64,000 nucleotides of DNA, from assembly GCA_902168105.1 (NCBI GenBank), contig CABHOY010000041.1, positions 62,001 through 126,000 on the forward strand. The letters run 5' to 3'. Each line of letters opens with the position of its first letter. Position 1 is the first letter of the stretch. The notes under the pieces are model-generated. The model ran no database searches, was not told the DNA's origin, and worked only from the letters and a program-made list of their open reading frames with translations. Origin of the DNA: an uncultured Flavihumibacter sp. GTDB lineage: Bacteria; Bacteroidota; Bacteroidia; Chitinophagales; Chitinophagaceae. The translations under genes and the position numbers were made by a program. Below are positions 19,540-29,193 of the stretch, piece by piece.

Positions 19540-20877
19540 TTATTGTTTCAGCACACCCGCAGGGATATGCCCGTCTGCTGTGTTAAATGACAGCCCCAGT
19601 AGTTTTGCGATGATAGGTGCTACATCCGTCAGGTCCATTTCCTTCACTGTATTTCCTTTTGCAATACCAGGGCCATATGCTACAAAGCCTGTCTGAATCT
19701 CATGGAAGTCGGGATAAAATCCATGTGTCCCACCCTTCGCTGCTTTCACAACAGCTCCTTTTACACCACCGCCGATCGTTATACCAGGTGTTGCCGCCAG
19801 TGCCAATACCGCATTAGGGTCAGCGCCAATGGCATCCAGCTGTTTACGGTCTATTACTTTGAAAAGTTTCTGCTGATCTGCCGGTAAATGAGAGAGGATA
19901 TCTTTTACTTTTTCCAGCGACTGCTTATCGTTTTTATCTTTCAGATGCAGGAATGCAGAGCCGCCTGCCGCATGGAATCTGGCCTTCCAGTCACCACTGT
20001 CAATATCAGTGATCAATCCGGCCTGTGCCAGTAATACATTCGGAGCGAATGACTGCTTAATATCTACAAAACCATGATCGCCTGTTACGATAATGGTGGT
20101 ACTGTCCTGGATACCAGCTCTTATCAGTGCTTCCAGGATTGTCCCGATAGCCCTGTCTGCACCTGCTACAGCCTTTCTTACCAACAGTCCGTCCCTGCCC
20201 TGCATATGTTCGTAGTGATCGGTACAAGCCAGGTGTAAGGTTGTAAAAGCAGGTTTGTATTTTGCAATGATGTAAGCGCTCATTCTCGCTACGTTCTCGT
20301 CCATCACCAATTCCTCCCTTTCCATAGAGAAATCGTCCGGTCCCAGCTTACCGGTTGCGTTTTCCTGTATTTCTTCCCACAGACCAGGTGTCGCCGCCCG
20401 TGCAGTGGCTTCCCTCCTGTCTTTGTCCTTGCCCACCGGCCATATATCAGGAATGTTATAGTCCACGGGCGCTCCGACCGTTACCGGCCAGATCACATTA
20501 GCATTTGTCTTTCCTGCTTTATGCACAGCGTCATACAGCGTAGGTACTTTGATGGTATTGTAATAGAAATACCAGTTACCGCTTGCCTTCCCTTCTTCGA
20601 AAGGAGCATTGTAATAAATACCATGTTTAGCAGGTTTTACGCCGGTAATAATAGTTGTATGATCAGGATATGTCACACTGGGAAATACACAATTCACCCC
20701 ATCGGCAGATACGCCTTTTTCCTTCATCATCCTGAGATTGTTCATACCCCAGGAAGCCTCCTGGTAGAAATCGGGACGGAATCCGTCAATAGTGATCAGC
20801 ACAACGTGGTTCGCCTGTTGAGCCGCTGCTGACAATGTCAACAACATAGCTCCTGCCATCGCATGGATACGCTTCAT
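19540..20877 (-). CDS. Secreted type I phosphodiesterase/nucleotide pyrophosphatase (alkaline phosphatase superfamily)
   Basis: A 445-aa exported hydrolase. The start at 20877 gives a clean signal peptide 'MKRIHAMAGAMLLTLSAAAQQ'; the frame extends upstream to 20916 but that part is not signal-like. Metal and nucleophile motifs follow the NPP/PhoA pattern: 'VVLITIDGFRPDF' (first metal Asp, about 22), 'VFPSVTYPDHTTIITG' (Thr nucleophile, about 60), 'HLACTDHYEHMQG' (metal Asp/His, about 215) and 'IIVTGDHGF' (about 260). The family cleaves phosphodiester and pyrophosphate bonds. It sits at the distal end of the sigma/FecR/SusCD locus, 187 bp after the membrane acyltransferase, and may belong to it. 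Confidence 0.9.
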   Translation of the reverse strand: MKRIHAMAGAMLLTLSAAAQQANHVVLITIDGFRPDFYQEASWGMNNLRMMKEKGVSADGVNCVFPSVTYPDHTTIITGVKPAKHGIYYNAPFEEGKASGNWYFYYNTIKVPTLYDAVHKAGKTNANVIWPVTVGAPVDYNIPDIWPVGKDKDRREATARAATPGLWEEIQENATGKLGPDDFSMEREELVMDENVARMSAYIIAKYKPAFTTLHLACTDHYEHMQGRDGLLVRKAVAGADRAIGTILEALIRAGIQDSTTIIVTGDHGFVDIKQSFAPNVLLAQAGLITDIDSGDWKARFHAAGGSAFLHLKDKNDKQSLEKVKDILSHLPADQQKLFKVIDRKQLDAIGADPNAVLALAATPGITIGGGVKGAVVKAAKGGTHGFYPDFHEIQTGFVAYGPGIAKGNTVKEMDLTDVAPIIAKLLGLSFNTADGHIPAGVLKQ

Positions 20878-21027
20878 GTTTACACTCTTGTTTATTACAA
20901 GAACTGCAGCATGCATCGCTTACCGTCAGGCAGTCAGGTTAAGAAATTGTTAACCGCTGCCTGAGTATTAAATATGCTTATCGTATATCTGCGCCCGGTA
21001 TTAAAGGAAGCGCTCTAATACATGCCA

Positions 21028-21058
21028 TACCCCGGCCATACACACTGTGACCGGGGTA
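21028..21058 (-). terminator. Hairpin downstream of the membrane acyltransferase gene
   Basis: TACCCCGG (21028-21035) pairs with CCGGGGTA (21051-21058), beginning 7 bp after the stop codon of the gene at 21065. The T-run beyond it is poor, so termination may be weak and the phosphodiesterase may still be reached by read-through. Confidence 0.5.
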
Positions 21059-21064
21059 GTGCTT

Positions 21065-22117
21065 TTATAATTTAAAGAAGATCTTCTTCTGATACAGCCA
21101 GTAACACAAATACCACTCTAATCCCCATGTCACCAACGCTGCCGGTATATGCCAGGGTACAAAGATGTGTACAACGCCGTTCACCCATTGGGCGCCTACC
21201 GTTTCGAAGAACAGATAGATGAAAATAGCGTTCATACCTACAACCACGGCGATCCATGTATAGCGCTGATGATCTTTTACATCTATCCACCAGTAAAGGA
21301 AGGACAGTATCAGCAATACCCATCCCACAGAAGCCAGTACAAATCCAGCTGTGCTGATCCGTTTAATGATGGGCGAAAGCCCTGTCAGATCTACTCCGAA
21401 ACCCAGGCAAAGTGCTACGGCGCCGGCAATAGCCAGGATAGTCACCTTACGCTTACCTTCAAGAGATGAATACAATAACTTACCGGCAGTCACGCCCCAT
21501 ACAGTATGGGCCGCAGTGGGAATAATATTGATGGCTACCCAGCCGTCGCTATTGATCTTTCCCATCAATAGCGTATCCATGTAAGCGCCGAAATTGTGGT
21601 ATTCTACAAACGGCTGATCAAAGCCGGGCACGAGTATAGTACGGTACAGCACATCATTCAACAGTATTAACAGGACCCCGGTACAGATCTGAAAGGTATA
21701 GGAACGGCCGATCACCAGATAGGCAATGATACCTGTAACTGACAATTGCGTCAGCACATTCCATAACTCCCATACCAGCTTGCCTGCATAGACGCAATGC
21801 AGCCCGGTTCCCAGCAGGAACAGTTTAAGGCTGCGGACGGCAATATGTTTGAAGTTCTGACTCCAGCCAACTCCTTTCCTCCGTTTGCTTTCATAGGAAA
21901 TATACATGGCAGTACCTGCCATAAACATAAAAGCAGGCTGCACAAGGTCCCAGAAGCGCAGGCCATGCCAGGGATGATGAAAGAACTGTGTGATAAAAGC
22001 GTTGTCATGCCAATCGCGGATAGACTCATATACCCGGCAACTTTCGCCCGCCAGTAATATCATGATCACTCCACGCATGACATCCAGCGATAGTAAACGG
22101 CCGGTCTGTTTTTCCAT
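21065..22117 (-). CDS. Integral membrane acyltransferase-like protein (DUF5009/HGSNAT-like)
   Basis: A 350-aa polytopic membrane protein with about nine or ten hydrophobic helices. It opens with 'GRLLSLDVMRGVIMILLAGESCRVYESIRDW', the 'SLDVMRG' motif shared by heparan-alpha-glucosaminide N-acetyltransferase-like and acyltransferase-3-like proteins. It continues with 'FFHHPWHGLRFWDLVQPAFMFMAGTAMYISYESKRRKG', a conserved loop of DUF5009/COG4299 proteins. Related proteins move acetyl groups across membranes onto sugars. It follows the PKD lipoprotein by 27 bp in the sigma/FecR/SusCD locus, which suggests a role in glycan modification or turnover; the substrate is unknown. Confidence 0.82.
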   Translation of the reverse strand: MEKQTGRLLSLDVMRGVIMILLAGESCRVYESIRDWHDNAFITQFFHHPWHGLRFWDLVQPAFMFMAGTAMYISYESKRRKGVGWSQNFKHIAVRSLKLFLLGTGLHCVYAGKLVWELWNVLTQLSVTGIIAYLVIGRSYTFQICTGVLLILLNDVLYRTILVPGFDQPFVEYHNFGAYMDTLLMGKINSDGWVAINIIPTAAHTVWGVTAGKLLYSSLEGKRKVTILAIAGAVALCLGFGVDLTGLSPIIKRISTAGFVLASVGWVLLILSFLYWWIDVKDHQRYTWIAVVVGMNAIFIYLFFETVGAQWVNGVVHIFVPWHIPAALVTWGLEWYLCYWLYQKKIFFKL

Positions 22118-22144
22118 TATGCTTGTTGGGTTAATAGGTTTTTA

Positions 22145-22999
22145 TCATTCAAAATTAATGAGCACCGAAGGTTGCCCCCGGTCAGGCATATCTCCCAGGG
22201 TAGCCGACCAGTCGCCTTTTGTGGCCTCTATACCGATACGCATCGCAGTTGTACCCGCCAGGCCTTTCAGTTTAGAACGGGAAAGACGCAGCTCAAATTT
22301 AAGCACATTACCATCCTGCTGCTTCGTGCCAACGGTATAAAATTCCGTCACACTCTGAAAGTCAAAAGTGAACGCGTTCTGCTCACCCTTATGATAGAAC
22401 ACATCAAACCAGTCCGCCAGCACAGCTCCTTCCAGCAGCACGTCATAACCGCCTTCCGTGAAAGTGCCTGTCAGCAGTCCCGTCCCTGCACTATTATCCG
22501 TGTCCATATAAAAATCGTATATATCCCCGTTTTCCTCCTTTGAATTCACTTCGAGGTACACATACACGTATGAGGCGTCATAATCGAATTTTGCCCGTTT
22601 AAAATACTTCTCTGCAGCACCTGAAGTGACCTCATAGTCCGTTACATTATCCCAGTCTGCCAGGGAGTTATCGTCTAATTTTACGGGCGATGTTTTAGCA
22701 ATATACAGGACCGTTGACCCTTCCGTCACCTTTCCATCTTTTGTGGTCGCATACAGGGTAGGCACATATTTCCCTTTACCTGGATAAGTATGAACAGGGC
22801 TTTCTTCGTCGGACGTAGTCCCGTCCCCGAAGTCCCATTTATAGGATATGGCACCCGTTGTTTTGTTCGTAAAAGTCACATCGTTTCCACTGATGTTGAT
22901 CTCATAAAAAAGATCCGCATCCGGTGTTACTTTGTCGTCGCTGCAACCGCACATAAATGCCATTGCTATGATGATGAAGATATATCTGAATGAACGCAT
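22145..22999 (-). CDS. PKD-domain surface lipoprotein of a SusCD locus
   Basis: A 284-aa lipoprotein: signal 'MRSFRYIFIIIAMAFMCGC' with the lipid-attachment Cys at 19. A PKD domain spans about 30-100, with the typical 'SYKWDFGDGTTSDEESPVHTYPGKGKYVPTLYAT'. The remainder (about 110-284) is beta-rich and resembles a DOMON/CBM9-type sugar-binding fold ('RAKFDYDASYVYVYLEVNSKEENGDIYDFYMDTDNSAGTG', 'LRLSRSKL.....TAMRIGIEATKGDW'). Its place directly after SusD is where SusE/SusF-like accessory binding proteins lie, and I infer that role. It is 23 bp from SusD and 27 bp from the acyltransferase. Confidence 0.8.
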   Translation of the reverse strand: MRSFRYIFIIIAMAFMCGCSDDKVTPDADLFYEINISGNDVTFTNKTTGAISYKWDFGDGTTSDEESPVHTYPGKGKYVPTLYATTKDGKVTEGSTVLYIAKTSPVKLDDNSLADWDNVTDYEVTSGAAEKYFKRAKFDYDASYVYVYLEVNSKEENGDIYDFYMDTDNSAGTGLLTGTFTEGGYDVLLEGAVLADWFDVFYHKGEQNAFTFDFQSVTEFYTVGTKQQDGNVLKFELRLSRSKLKGLAGTTAMRIGIEATKGDWSATLGDMPDRGQPSVLINFE

Positions 23000-23022
23000 G
23001 GTAATCAGGCTTTAAAGATGAA

Positions 23023-24519
23023 TTAAGGATTCTGGGCGCACAGTTTGTTGGTCTGGATCTCATCGATCGGAATGAAGTAAACCACCCTTTTATTGTCTGG
23101 CGCAATGACCATATTCGTATATCCTGCAGGCTTTTTGCTGAGATCTATATCAGACTCTTTCAGTCCCGGCAGGTGATAGCCCCAGTAAGTCCGGTCCAGG
23201 TTCAGCTTATTCCGGTACACATCAAACGTGCGGTGCCCTTCAAAGGCCAGCTCCATCCTCCTTTCCTTCAGTACCGTTTGCAAGGCGGTCTTGCCCGCAG
23301 GCAGCTGACCATTGTATAACGCTCCCTGTAATCCCCTGTTCTTCCTGATCATGTCCACATCTGCAAGTGCGGCTGCGGTATTACCCGCTTTAGCTTCCGC
23401 TTCGGCTTTATTCAGGTACATTTCCGCCAGGCGGAAAAGTATCGGGGAACTGAGTGTCGGACTTCCCCCCTGACCGGAGAATTTCATTATATAATACGTT
23501 TCAATACCGTTCTTTTTCTCCGGGTTCTTTACGATATAGGACCAGCGAACATCCTGTGGATAAGCGGACATCGTATCGCGCAGCGATTGCGAGGCAAACT
23601 CTTCTCCCCAGCCGGAGTTACCGTCAGAGTATATCATAGAGGCGATCGAACCAGCTTTACCATAATCATCTACCGTTGTAAATGCTACGCAAAGGATCGT
23701 TTCTCTGCTACCTACAGCATTCGCAAACATGGTACGGAAAGCAGTAGTATCTGTCAACGAAAACCTGTTGGAATTGATCACCTTATTGCTATAGTAAATG
23801 GTGCTGTCGTTATTCCCTTTATAGAGGTACGCCCTTGATAACAAGGCCCACGCTGCCTCCTGGGAAGCATACTGTACCCCGCGCTGCTCTGCCATCAACC
23901 CCGCGCCTTTCTCCGCATCTGCAATGATAGATGCATATACCTCTGCTACGGTCGACCGTGCCTTGGAAGAAGGATCTGCCGAAGAGGTACGCAGGATGAT
24001 CCCTGGCGCCGCCGGGTCCTGGGTATAAGGCCTGGCATAAAACTTCGCCAGGTTGAAGTGACAGAACGCCCTCAGGAAGTAGCACTCCCCTATCAGCTGT
24101 TTCATAGTAGCATCGGGATTCTGAACGCCTTCGGCGGCTTCTATTACCGTATTAACATCATTGATGATCTTGTAGGAAATATACCAGAAGTAGCGGCTGT
24201 TGGTCTGCGTAGGCGTATGGTTCAGTGAGAAGCTGTAATACAGCGGGTCAGTGGTGGTTTGTGCGCAAACAATATCATCACTGGCAAAGTCACTCATCTG
24301 GAAATACTGCCGCAGGTACATATTGTTAAGGTCCGTCGTTCCGTTAAACTCCACGTGATCTTTAAACAATGCGTAAGCACCGTTCAGCGCCTGCCTCATC
24401 CCCTGGGTGGTCTGTGTTATTGTTCCCGTGGTCAGTGAATCGCTGGGATTAACATCCTTCAGGCAACTGCCGAACAACAGCGGGAAAGTAAGTATGATAA
24501 GAAGAATTCTTGTTGTCAT
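23023..24519 (-). CDS. SusD/RagB family outer-membrane lipoprotein
   Basis: A 498-aa SusD homologue paired with the SusC at 24534. Lipoprotein signal 'MTTRILLIILTFPLLFGSCLKD' (Cys at 19). Family motifs: 'ECYFLRAFCHFNLAKFYARPY' (about 135-160), 'WALLSRAYLYKGNNDSTIYYSNKVI' (TPR, about 210-235), 'ILFRLAEMYLNKAEAEAKAGN' (about 358), 'VDMIRKNRGL', 'VLKERRMELAFEGHRTFDVYRNKLNL' (about 415) and 'YFIPIDEI' at the end. It starts 14 bp after the SusC stop. It binds the ligand at the cell surface and lids the SusC barrel. Confidence 0.95.
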   Translation of the reverse strand: MTTRILLIILTFPLLFGSCLKDVNPSDSLTTGTITQTTQGMRQALNGAYALFKDHVEFNGTTDLNNMYLRQYFQMSDFASDDIVCAQTTTDPLYYSFSLNHTPTQTNSRYFWYISYKIINDVNTVIEAAEGVQNPDATMKQLIGECYFLRAFCHFNLAKFYARPYTQDPAAPGIILRTSSADPSSKARSTVAEVYASIIADAEKGAGLMAEQRGVQYASQEAAWALLSRAYLYKGNNDSTIYYSNKVINSNRFSLTDTTAFRTMFANAVGSRETILCVAFTTVDDYGKAGSIASMIYSDGNSGWGEEFASQSLRDTMSAYPQDVRWSYIVKNPEKKNGIETYYIMKFSGQGGSPTLSSPILFRLAEMYLNKAEAEAKAGNTAAALADVDMIRKNRGLQGALYNGQLPAGKTALQTVLKERRMELAFEGHRTFDVYRNKLNLDRTYWGYHLPGLKESDIDLSKKPAGYTNMVIAPDNKRVVYFIPIDEIQTNKLCAQNP

Positions 24520-24533
24520 GTGCTGATAGTTTA

Positions 24534-27500
24534 CTAGAACCTGATATTGATGTTAAACAGATACTGGCGGTTATTCGGATATTTGAAATCCGATACGCCG
24601 GGCATTACATAACTGGCGGAAGTAATAGTTGTTGCAGGGTCCTGTCCGAGGAATTTGGTAAACGTATATACATTATCCGCCGTCAGGGAAAACGTAACGC
24701 CATCCATATGCCAGCGGTTAGTCCATATTTTAGGCAGTTTATACGACAGTGAAATATTACGGATAGACAGGAAATCTCCGTCTTTCAGATAACGGGTAGA
24801 CGTCTCTGTGGAATTGGCTGCATTCTGCGGACTGGGCTCCGTAGCATCATCTCCTGGCTTCGTCCAGATCTTATAATCTGATGGTAATTTGATCTGATTA
24901 TAGTAAGGTTCATTACCATCATTCATTACAAAGCGCAGGCTGTTACTGAATACTTTGTTACCTGTCAGATAATAGGCGTTCACACTGAGCGAGAGATTTT
25001 TATACGTCCATTGCGTATTAAATCCACCCTGCAACTTAGGCAAGGCTGACCCCACTTCCTGATAAGTAGCGCTGGCATAGTCTGAAGTGGCCGTGCGCGA
25101 GATCTCTTTACCATTTGCGTCCCGGTTAATAACCTCCCATTGCGGCGCACCTGTTTCTTTATTTACACCTAGCCATTTAGGCATGTAAAACTCATACAGG
25201 TTACCATCATTACGGTATATCTGTGAAATGCTCCAGGTAGGCTGTGTACGGGTAATTTCACTTGGCAGGTCACGCAGCTTATTAGTATTGTAGTTGATAT
25301 TAAAATCTGTCGTCCATTCAAAGTTTTTTGTCTTGATGTTGATGGTATTAATACTTAGCTCAATCCCGTTATTGATGACCTGTCCCACATTCTCCCAGCG
25401 TTGTTCAAACCCTACGGACAATGGTTGTGGCACCTGCAGCAGCAGATTATCTGTTACGTTATTATATGCATCGATAGTAAAATTGATCCTGTTAAACAGG
25501 CCGACATCCAGGCCTACGTTCAACTGCCGTTTGCTTTCCCAGGTGAGGCCAGGGCTCGGCAACTGGGAAGGCGTAGCCGCCGTACCGCCGTTATACTGAC
25601 TACTCAGTGAGTAAAGCCCCAGGTAACGGGAAGAGCCTATATCCTGCGTGCCGGTCACTCCATAACTGGCCCTCACTTTCAGATTGCTGAACAATTTACT
25701 ACCTGTCAGGAACTCTTCGTTACTGATCTGCCAGGCCGCAGATACCGCCGGGAAGGAGCCATAACGGTTGCTGGCCGGAAATGCAGAAGAACCATCTATA
25801 CGGTATGATCCAGTCAGAAAATATTTATCCTTATAGCCGTAGCTCACCTGTGAGATCAGGGATTGTATAATAGCCTGATCGGTTGAGCCGGTCACCAACT
25901 GATTGTTAGACACCACATTCAGCACCTTCAGTCCTTCAGGCAATCCCTTACCGGATGCGCCTAATATCTCCGTCTTACTATTCTCTATCGCGATACCGGC
26001 CAAGCCGCTGATGGTATGATCACCTTTCCGGAAATTGAACTTCAGGAGGTCGTTGGAAATGATCCCGTAGGATAAGGTACTCAACTCGTTCAGAAAGCCC
26101 GTACCGTTATACAGTCCTGCCACCACGGATGAATAGTAATCGCTGCCTTTATTATAACTCACGGCGGCCCTGTTGCTGCTGGAAAAAGACAGCCAGTCGG
26201 TGATGTTCACGTTCAATCCGAGGTCATAATTGACATCAAAGTTCTTGTAGGGATGATTGGAATTTTTTATCGTATGTATAGGGTTCGTCTTATCCCTCGA
26301 CCACCATTTGAAAGTGGCATTGCCATCTACGTACACGGGTTGGCCGTTGCTGTCGTAAGGATTATCCCATGGCATATTCAGATAAGCATAGTAGACATCT
26401 TCGTAATTATAGCTTTTACCAATAGATCCGCTGATGTTGATATTGTTAGTAACACTCACATGCTTAGAGAAATGATAGGTGGAGTTTCCCCGCAGGTTGA
26501 TACGCCGATACCCTGTGTTCATGAAGGTACCGTTCTCATTATAGTATGAGAGACCGGTATAGTACTCGCTTTTTTCCGTAGTGCCGCTGGCCGATATGTA
26601 GATATTCTGCATAGGAGCAGTTTCGAACATCGTATTCAGCCAGCTATAGTTCTGCCCCGCCAGCGTTTTGGGCCTTTCACTGTAGAACTTGAGAATGTCG
26701 ATCTTATAGGAATTGCCGGTAGTGCCCGGAATATAATCGCGGTAGAACTCTTTATGGCGTTCATATAACTCACCGCCGTTCATCATCTCCATTCTGCCAA
26801 AATCGGGCTTACGGAACCCTGTCGTTACTTTCGCTTCGAAGCGGGTTTTACCAAGTTTAGCTTTTTTAGTTGTTACGATGATCACACCTGCATTGGCTTG
26901 TGAGCCATACATAGCGGTAGCGCCGGCGTCTTTCAGAACAGTGATACTCTCGACATCATTGGGATCATAATTGCCACCAATAATACCGTCTACAACAAAC
27001 AGCGGGCTTTGTGAAGCATTTACGGAAGACACGCCTCTCAACCTCAACTCGGATGCAGTACCGGGCACGCCTGAACTATTCACCACCTGTAAACCTGCTA
27101 CTTTACCCTGCAGCATGCTGCCCACGTCATTAGTGGTCACGTCTTTGAGTTTTTCGGAAGACACTACACTGACGGCACTGGTCAGCTCACTTTTCTTTTT
27201 GTCGCTATACCCTACAACCACCACTTCATTAAAGTTGCGGGTATCTTCTTCCAGCTGGATACTGACCTGTGCAGCAGCAGGCACTTCGCGTGTAGCGAAG
27301 CCCATATTGCTGATCACCAGCATATCCCCCTGACGCAGGTCGCGTAATACGAAACGTCCCTGATTATCTGTCTGGGTACCCTTACGGGTACCTTTGACAA
27401 GTACGGTAGCACCGGGTAACGGTACGTTGCCGGGGGCAATGACGGTACCGGTGACTGTTATAAGCGAATCAGCGGTGGGCGCAGGGGAATTATTCCTCGG

Positions 27501-27863
27501 AGGGGCTACTTTTTTAATAACAAAATTCTTTCCCTCCAACGAGTATGCTACCTGCTGGTTGCGGAGGCACAGATCGAGCACTTCCTGTACGGAAGCGTCT
27601 TTTACGCGGAAAGTGACTGGCAGTGTATTGGAAAGTACCTTTTCAGAATAAACGATAGATACGCCGGTCTGGGTAATGATCTCAGTAAAGACATCCCGGA
27701 GGGGCATGTTCCTGGCGTTTAAGGTAACTTTCTGGGAATATCCTGCAGCACTTACATGCAGAATGGTCGCCAGCAGCAGAAACGTGGTCAATTTCATAAC
27801 CAGGCAAATTTTGGTTGATAGCCCGCAGGTGGAGCGGGCCTGTACATAACAGTCGAATTGCAT
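24534..27863 (-). CDS. SusC/RagA TonB-dependent receptor with N-terminal STN signalling domain
   Basis: A receptor of up to 1109 aa. After the signal sequence come an STN domain ('QKVTLNARNMPLRDVFTEIITQTGVSIVYSEKVL', about 44-125), a carboxypeptidase-regulatory-like domain ('VTGTVIAPGNVPLPGATVLVKGTRKGTQTDNQGRFVL', about 135-205), a TonB box-like segment ('EVVVVGYSDKKK'), a plug ('MLQGKVAGLQVVNSSGVPG...LRLRGVSS', about 245-340) and a barrel ending in 'YLFNINIRF'. STN-bearing SusCs signal through FecR to an ECF sigma factor; both genes lie just upstream on the same strand. The start is uncertain: 27863 gives a Cys-containing leader, while the ATG at 27797 gives 'MKLTTFLLLATILHVSAAGYSQ', a neat signal peptide. 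Chitinophaga-type SusCs often carry such extra leaders, so I keep the long form. Confidence 0.94.
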   Translation of the reverse strand: MQFDCYVQARSTCGLSTKICLVMKLTTFLLLATILHVSAAGYSQKVTLNARNMPLRDVFTEIITQTGVSIVYSEKVLSNTLPVTFRVKDASVQEVLDLCLRNQQVAYSLEGKNFVIKKVAPPRNNSPAPTADSLITVTGTVIAPGNVPLPGATVLVKGTRKGTQTDNQGRFVLRDLRQGDMLVISNMGFATREVPAAAQVSIQLEEDTRNFNEVVVVGYSDKKKSELTSAVSVVSSEKLKDVTTNDVGSMLQGKVAGLQVVNSSGVPGTASELRLRGVSSVNASQSPLFVVDGIIGGNYDPNDVESITVLKDAGATAMYGSQANAGVIIVTTKKAKLGKTRFEAKVTTGFRKPDFGRMEMMNGGELYERHKEFYRDYIPGTTGNSYKIDILKFYSERPKTLAGQNYSWLNTMFETAPMQNIYISASGTTEKSEYYTGLSYYNENGTFMNTGYRRINLRGNSTYHFSKHVSVTNNINISGSIGKSYNYEDVYYAYLNMPWDNPYDSNGQPVYVDGNATFKWWSRDKTNPIHTIKNSNHPYKNFDVNYDLGLNVNITDWLSFSSSNRAAVSYNKGSDYYSSVVAGLYNGTGFLNELSTLSYGIISNDLLKFNFRKGDHTISGLAGIAIENSKTEILGASGKGLPEGLKVLNVVSNNQLVTGSTDQAIIQSLISQVSYGYKDKYFLTGSYRIDGSSAFPASNRYGSFPAVSAAWQISNEEFLTGSKLFSNLKVRASYGVTGTQDIGSSRYLGLYSLSSQYNGGTAATPSQLPSPGLTWESKRQLNVGLDVGLFNRINFTIDAYNNVTDNLLLQVPQPLSVGFEQRWENVGQVINNGIELSINTINIKTKNFEWTTDFNINYNTNKLRDLPSEITRTQPTWSISQIYRNDGNLYEFYMPKWLGVNKETGAPQWEVINRDANGKEISRTATSDYASATYQEVGSALPKLQGGFNTQWTYKNLSLSVNAYYLTGNKVFSNSLRFVMNDGNEPYYNQIKLPSDYKIWTKPGDDATEPSPQNAANSTETSTRYLKDGDFLSIRNISLSYKLPKIWTNRWHMDGVTFSLTADNVYTFTKFLGQDPATTITSASYVMPGVSDFKYPNNRQYLFNINIRF

Positions 27864-27927
27864 ACTTTTGCAGTGTTTGGTAGTACTTAAATGGTCTTAC
27901 AGCGATTATTGAGGATACCAGATAACC

Positions 27928-27954
27928 ACCGGGGATGTTGCGAGCATCTCCGGT
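27928..27954. terminator. Hairpin between FecR and SusC genes
   Basis: ACCGGGGATG pairs with CATCTCCGGT (one mismatch) in the 122-bp gap between the FecR stop and the SusC start. No T-run follows on the minus strand, so it may be an attenuating or processing hairpin that separates regulator and receptor expression. Confidence 0.35.
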
Positions 27955-27985
27955 TTATTTGATTGTCCTCCTGGTTGATATTAAA

Positions 27986-29137
27986 CTATGGTAATACGAT
28001 TACCTTTCTCCCTTCGATCCTGAAATGATTATAACCATTCCCTTCCAGTAAGGCCAGTATATCGGCCAACTGAAGGTCCCTTCCTATACCGCCACCATAC
28101 AATTCCATTCCGGGGCTGGCTTTATAAACGATGTCTACATCGTACCAGCGGGCTACTTCCCTTAAAATGGCGGGTAGGTCCATGTTGTTAAATACAAACA
28201 ATCCGTTCTTCCATGCGGTCACTTTTCTGATGTCTGCTTCCCTGACTGTAAGCTGATGGTCTTCGTTGTTCATTACCGCCTGTTGGCCCGGGCGCAACAA
28301 TTGTGCTGTGCTGCCTTCCTTCACCCGGATGCTGCCTGTCAGTAACGTGGTGTTAATGGTATTTTCATCTCCATACGCCATAATATCGAATCCGGTGCCC
28401 AGCACCTGTACCTCCATATTGCGCACCTTCACTTTGAATGGTTGTTGGGCGTTGGCGGCTACCTCAAAGTATCCCTGACCTTCCAGTTCCACGACTCTTT
28501 CCTTTCCTGTGAATGCGGTAGGGTAACGCAGCATAGTCGCCGAATTCAGCCATACTTTGGTGCCATCGGGTAATACGAGCCTGAACTGTCCTCCCCTGGG
28601 CGTTGTAAGCTTATTGTAGTGAATACCGCCGTCTGTTGGCTGACTGGTATAAGACAGTTGTCCATTGTGCTGCCGTATGGCCGTAGCGCCTTGCCTGATC
28701 ATCTGTTTGCCAGTACTGTCCAGCGTTACCACAGAACCATCTGCCAGGGTTAGCACCGCTTTATTTCCACCCGGTACGATCACTGCAGGAGCAGCCTGTT
28801 CTGCCAATACCGGCCGCTTTACCGTTCTCCGGCGTTCAGCCATCCAGAAAGCAACACTTACCAGCAGGGCGAATGAAGCAGCAACTGCTATCCTTTTAAA
28901 GTTGAGCACCTTTGCCCGGCGCTGCGTGGCTGGTTTTATCTGCCGGTATACCTGTTCGTAGTCGATATCCGGGGCGGGGTGTTCTCCATGCCAGATCTCT
29001 TCCAGTAAGTGGTCCAGTGTTTCCGGATCATCTCCCCGGCCAATAGCAGCGAAAAGCTCATCCAGCTCTTCCCGGCTGCATGATCTATCTACATAACGTG
29101 CTAACAGATAAGCAATTCTTTGTTGTTGGTCAGGCAT
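27986..29137 (-). CDS. FecR-family anti-sigma factor
   Basis: A 383-aa single-pass inner-membrane regulator. The cytosolic N-terminus (about 1-80, 'RIAYLLARYVDRSCSREELDELFA') is the sigma-binding part, a membrane helix follows ('IAVAASFALLVSVAFWMAE', about 88-106), then a periplasmic FecR domain with 'TLADGSVVTLDSTGKQMIRQG', 'LTTPRGGQFRLVLPDGTKVWLNSATMLRYPTAFTGKERVVELEGQGYFEVA' and 'VQVLGTGFDIMAY', and a C-terminal DUF4974 ('ILREVARWYDVDIVY'). The start is the ATG at 29137; the frame is open to 29479 only because it runs inside the sigma gene. It receives the signal from the STN domain of the adjacent SusC and controls the sigma factor at 29194. Confidence 0.93.
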   Translation of the reverse strand: MPDQQQRIAYLLARYVDRSCSREELDELFAAIGRGDDPETLDHLLEEIWHGEHPAPDIDYEQVYRQIKPATQRRAKVLNFKRIAVAASFALLVSVAFWMAERRRTVKRPVLAEQAAPAVIVPGGNKAVLTLADGSVVTLDSTGKQMIRQGATAIRQHNGQLSYTSQPTDGGIHYNKLTTPRGGQFRLVLPDGTKVWLNSATMLRYPTAFTGKERVVELEGQGYFEVAANAQQPFKVKVRNMEVQVLGTGFDIMAYGDENTINTTLLTGSIRVKEGSTAQLLRPGQQAVMNNEDHQLTVREADIRKVTAWKNGLFVFNNMDLPAILREVARWYDVDIVYKASPGMELYGGGIGRDLQLADILALLEGNGYNHFRIEGRKVIVLP

Positions 29138-29193
29138 ATACTTATAAAGACGGATGTGAAAGAAAAAAGGACCGTGGATATTGAAAAAAACTT

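Noticed and set aside
23555..23565. Additional DnaA box (TGTGGATAA) in the SusD gene at about 23556
   Set aside because: A single copy inside a coding region is expected by chance in 64 kb.
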